From Acanthamoeba sp. SK_2022b (lineage: Eukaryota > Discosea > Longamoebia > Acanthamoebidae), in assembly GCA_027943245.1 (NCBI GenBank), contig JANDJZ010000448.1, positions 1 to 36,291 of the forward strand: a DNA stretch of 36,291 nt, written 5' to 3'. Shown piece after piece: positions 32,614-36,291 of the stretch (position 1 is the first letter of the stretch; each line of letters opens with the position of its first letter). The notes under the pieces were generated by a model. The model saw only the letters and a list, made by a program, of their open reading frames with translations, had not been told where the DNA came from and ran no database searches. Made by a program: the position numbers and the translations under genes.

Positions 32614-35600
32614 ATGTCTGGAGATGCGGCGGCTGAAGATGGCGCCAGCACGGCGCAGCACTCGTGCTGGCGCCATATGTGGGAGGCGCTACACGCTGCA
32701 GTGGCGACTGAATCGGTGAAGGAGGCTGCCGAATCTCTTTGCAAGCTGCACGTTGAGGAGGGCGCGTCGCCTGCACGCTGGAGCTGGAGGCCAGGCATGT
32801 GTGTCTGGCGCGTCACCGATGTCGCACATCGACACAGTACGCTACCCCCCGCTACGTTCATTCTCAAGATTAAGAAAAATATCCATTAATCTGAGCGGCA
32901 CAGATGCGTGCTATGGCCCACCACCTTCGGAGTGGCTGGCACTGACGGGCGGCGTGCTGCTGGCCGATTCTCTTTACGTCAGTTTGGTGAGCGCTGCCCC
33001 CGGGCTCAGCGCATCACTGTGGCCAGAGCTCATCGAGCCGCTCCCCTTCAAGGTTCGTATGTCGTCCTGCCTCCTCGTCTTCAAGCGCCTACGTTGATGG
33101 TAGAGGGGGGGGGGCAACGCGAGAGTGCAGGTCCAGGCTGGCGTCGTTGCTGCCCTGCTGGCGGCCGACTCACGCGATGCCCTCGGCGCCGTCCTGCTGG
33201 CCTCGCTGGTCCCTGCTCCTGCAGGTGGCCACCCCCGTGCAGGTGGCGAACGCGCGCGGGCGGCTCGTCCGCACGCTGGCCACCGCTACCACCGCTTCGT
33301 GTGGGACCTCCTGCAGGCCACTCGGGACAAGCTACGCGCAGTAGCAAATCCCGAACGAGACGCCGCCGCGCCCCGCCAGGGCGAGCCATCGCGGGATGCT
33401 GCCTGCGAGAGCCTCGCCCGGCTCCTGCGCCTGCTGGCCGACCTGTTCATCAGAGGCCGCGAGCGGAAGGCCCACCTTTTGACCGAGGACGTGATGCGCG
33501 ACCTGTCCTTCCTTCCTCGCGTCTCCGACGTGCTGCAACTGCTGGACGCACGCGACTCGGAGTCGACGGACCGGGTCGCGCTGCACGGCGGACTCGAGTC
33601 GCTCGCGGCGGCCATCGCCGAGTGGCAGGCGCGCCACGGCGAGAGCTTCGCAGACGTGACGGCCCCGCCCGGCAAGAAGCAGATCGCCCAGCGCATCGAC
33701 GAGCTGCTGGGCCTGCGCAAGCGAAGCCCGCACGATGAGCACGACGACACCCAACTCATCGCGCAGCACCTGGGCGCGCCCGACGGCCTACAGCAACTGC
33801 TGCGCAAGGCCGAACGAGGCAGCCCCGCTGCTCTCCGACAGCTGGTGGCCGACTGCGAGGCGGCCAATAGCTTTGGCATCGCTCGGTAGACCCATCGCCA
33901 CCGCCTCGATCGCCGAATCACGATTCGGTTGCTTCCCCTTCCGCTGCGCTCACCCGGTTCGTCGTTGGCGTGGTGATCGACGCCAGGTGGTTGGAGGCGA
34001 TGGCGAAGGCGCGATGGCTGGTCCCGCTCGTACAGATAGGGGAGCTCGTGTACCCCTTGCTCACCGTCCTCGTGCGGCTCTACGTCGACCTCTCCAGCTC
34101 TCCAGCAGAGGTGCACCGCCTACCCGCCGCCGCCCCATTCATTCTTCGCTTGGTTCTGATGTCGTCGCCGTTGCTCTGGGCGTGTCCAGACCGAGCAGCC
34201 AGAGAGCAGCGAGGTCGGCCCAGCTGCGCTGAAGGAGCAACTCCGCCTGCTCTACCTCGACTACTTCAGGGAGCTGCCGCAGGCGCAGCAGGCCACGGCG
34301 CGGGCGTTTTGCTATTTCAATTCAACCAAGCGCGCGCAGCAGGACGTCGTCCTGCTCCGAAACGCCGATGACGAACGGAACCTGCTCGATGCGCAGTACG
34401 CGCCCATCTCTCTCTCTCTCTCTCTCTCTCTCACATTTTCATCTCGCATGAATTGCTCGGACGCGGCGAACGACCGTCGCGCTCACTCAATCGCTGCAAC
34501 CTGCTTGCGTCGCGCGACAGGATGAAGGTCGTACACACAGCCGGCTCGGTCGGCGTCTACATGTTCAGCGACCCGGTGCTGACGGCAGAGGCGGAGAGGC
34601 AGCTCACGGTCAAACTAAACCGGCTGGTGCCCGAACACCTCGAGGACAAAAACTACCTTTCGTCGGTCTGCGAGGTACACCGCCACCCCCCGTTGTCGCG
34701 CTTCGAGCTTCGATCTCGTTTGTTCACACGTGCAGCGCCGTGGTCAGATTTCGCTGATCATCCCGTTCCGCTTCGTGGAGCGCGTCGTCGACGAAGGAGT
34801 CACGAACGCGAAGCAAGCCGCCGTTCTGTGTGCCCTGTTGCACAGCATAGGGCTGCTGACTCGCTATCACTCGCACGACTCTGAGGACGGTGCGCCGCTG
34901 CGACACACACGCTTGGCTTGGCTTGTCCGCCAACTGACTCCTCTCTCTCTCTCATGCTAGGAATGAGCCTTGTGGGCCAGGTGATGGACCGTTACATCGG
35001 GGATATCAAATGGATGACCGGCCCCGAGGCCAAGCGGGACTTCATCGCCATGCTTGTGCACTTGCTCGAGGTAGCCTGCTGTTTCTCCCTCATCCATCGT
35101 CATTGCCGCTTTCTTTCCACTCGGCGCGCTCACGGTTTGTGTGACGCTGTGGCCGGCGGCTACGCACGCCAGCCGAGGCCAGCGCCGGCCGCCGAAGATC
35201 GTCGCAGACGCAACGACGGTGACGCTGGTGACCGTGTCGATCAACGCTTAAGGGACAGCCTTGCCCAAGCGGACACGGCCGTTTACGACGGCACGGAGAT
35301 GATGGCGTGGTCCCTCGTGCCCCGAATCCAACAGATCGCCAGCGACCTGCTCTACGGAGGTGCGCCGTGCACGGCAGAGCTTCAGGATCGCCTCGCCTTC
35401 CTGCTCGACCTCGTGGCCACCGCCTTGGGCGGCGACGAGTGCCTCCTCGAGCAGAACTACCACAGCGCGCGGCCCGCTGGTCCCGCCCCGCTCGAGGAGC
35501 GTTACCTCGCCCGCAGGCTGTGGGTCCTGGAGGCCTACCCGTGGGAGCTCCTGCTTGCGCTTTGCCAGCTGCTGCGCCAGCGCCCGCGGTTCAGGGTGGC

Positions 35601-36291
35601 GGTTGTCGCGCAGCTCGTCCGCACGACCGAGCGCATGGCCGCCTTCCTCGCGCTGTGTCTCGCCGCTCGCGTGCGCCATCCGAGCCTGCCCGGCCCACAC
35701 GAGGGTAATAACTGCCCCCTCCTCCTCCGCATCTGTTGCCCAGCCGCTGCCGCATCGACGTCGACGTTGCGGCCAGTGCTCACCGTTCACAAAACCTGTT
35801 CACAGTCGCGCATGGCCGCGAGAGCGGCTCGTCGATGGTCGATTTCCTGAGCGAGATTGGAGGGGACAGTGACGACGACGTGCTCCTGCGCCTGCGGCCC
35901 CTTTTCGTTGCGGCCCAGCTCCACCCGAGCGTGGGCTCTATGAGTAAGGCTACTCTCATCGCCCCCCCCCCCTCTGTTCCACCGCGGTGCTTCACGCTCA
36001 CGCGCCGCGTCTGTGTATGGCCGCAGCTGCATCGTGGGAGAACGAGGGCTACGGGATGCCCGACTGGCCGTGGGCTCAGGCGCCCGAGGGCGACGCGGAA
36101 TACGCCAGGGAGGAGCTGCTCGAGGGCTATGCGCGCTGCCTGTGCTACTGCCGCGTCTCCGACTACCACTGCCAACTGTTCCTCGTACGTCAACATCGCT
36201 ACGCTCCCCCCGCTTCTCTCGGTGGCTCAGCTGCCCTATTTCCTGGCTGCTGCAGGACTGGATGTCGGAACTACCAGAGGGCGAGGGCGAG
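32614..36291 (+). CDS. Large helical protein of unknown function, N-terminal 913 codons; truncated by window edge
   Basis: Exons: 32614-32836, 32904-33052, 33131-33885, 33987-34110, 34190-34395, 34521-34674, 34736-34889, 34961-35070, 35173-35704, 35806-35943, 36027-36184, 36256-36291 (continues); phases agree. I do not recognise the family. The product is mostly Leu/Ala/Arg-rich helices (ESLARLLRLLADLFIRGRER, WLVPLVQIGELVYPLLTVLV, LALCQLLRQRPRFRVAVVAQ), suggestive of an alpha-solenoid (HEAT/ARM-like). More distinctive segments are FCYFNSTKRAQQDVVLLRNA, GQISLIIPFRFVERVVDEGV and YMFSDPVLTAEAERQL, useful for a profile search. An acidic insert SEIGGDSDDDV and a Cys-rich CLCYCRVSDYHC lie near the right edge. 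No signal peptide or clear membrane span is seen. The acceptor of exon 9 is uncertain because several in-phase AGs exist. Confidence 0.65.
34407..34432. repeat. (TC)n tract in an intron
   Basis: About 13 TC units in the intron at 34396-34520 of the unknown large gene, close to its donor. Confidence 0.85.

Noticed and set aside
33286..34116. 276-codon minus-strand frame
   Set aside because: Antisense shadow of exons 3-4 of the unknown large gene. It has Ser/Arg-rich content without motifs.

Overview
The window is nuclear DNA from a GC-rich, intron-dense, gene-dense unicellular eukaryote. Every gene model is split by short (about 50-150 bp) GT-AG introns, exons are strongly G/C-biased at third codon positions, intergenic gaps are 36-640 bp, and (CA)n/(GT)n tracts sit in introns. 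Together with the gene content (MORN, Clu, SAM, arrestin-like, JADE/BRPF-type genes) this best fits an amoebozoan such as Acanthamoeba. That assignment is inference from style and content, not a database result. All exon junctions below were placed by eye by requiring a GT donor, an AG acceptor and an open, phase-consistent frame.

Layout: (1) 1-1738 (-) 5' part of a diacylglycerol kinase with two C1 domains, running off the left edge. (2) 1979-4057 (-) MORN-repeat protein. (3) 4189-4588 (-) small secreted Cys-rich protein, divergent from (4) 4892-8681 (+) long-chain acyl-CoA synthetase with an unusual N-terminal extension. (5) 8816-8908 (-) candidate 30-residue membrane microprotein. (6) 9319-12077 (-) protein with about five SAM-like domains, whose start codon lies 36 bp from that of (7) 12114-17804 (+) Clu-domain protein with a C-terminal Cys-type leucine-rich repeat region. 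(8) 18023-20964 (+) helical/proline-rich protein ending in an arrestin-like domain. (9) 21209-22372 (+) putatively myristoylated EF-hand protein. (10) 22477-23915 (-) single-domain D-glutamate cyclase. (11) 24331-26118 (-) putatively myristoylated CaMK-type kinase, divergent from (12) 26495-28432 (+) ZRSR/U2AF35-related splicing factor. (13) 28628-32514 (+) JADE/BRPF-like EPL1-PHD-knuckle-ePHD scaffold with a PCNA-binding-type motif in its tail. (14) 32614-36291 (+) N-terminal part of a large helical protein I do not recognise, running off the right edge.

The genes do not form an operon or a single pathway. A loose signalling theme is visible: lipid second messenger (diacylglycerol kinase), Ca2+ (EF-hand protein, CaMK-type kinase), and SAM and arrestin-like scaffolds. 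There is also a nuclear pair, the splicing factor and the chromatin scaffold. No tRNA, rRNA, transposon or CRISPR array was found. The points most worth a second look are the PIP-box in the JADE/BRPF-like protein, the strong preference for GTAC at intron donors, the Clu-LRR and coiled-coil/Cys-cluster/acyl-CoA-synthetase architectures, the microprotein, and the 36-bp head-to-head gene pair.
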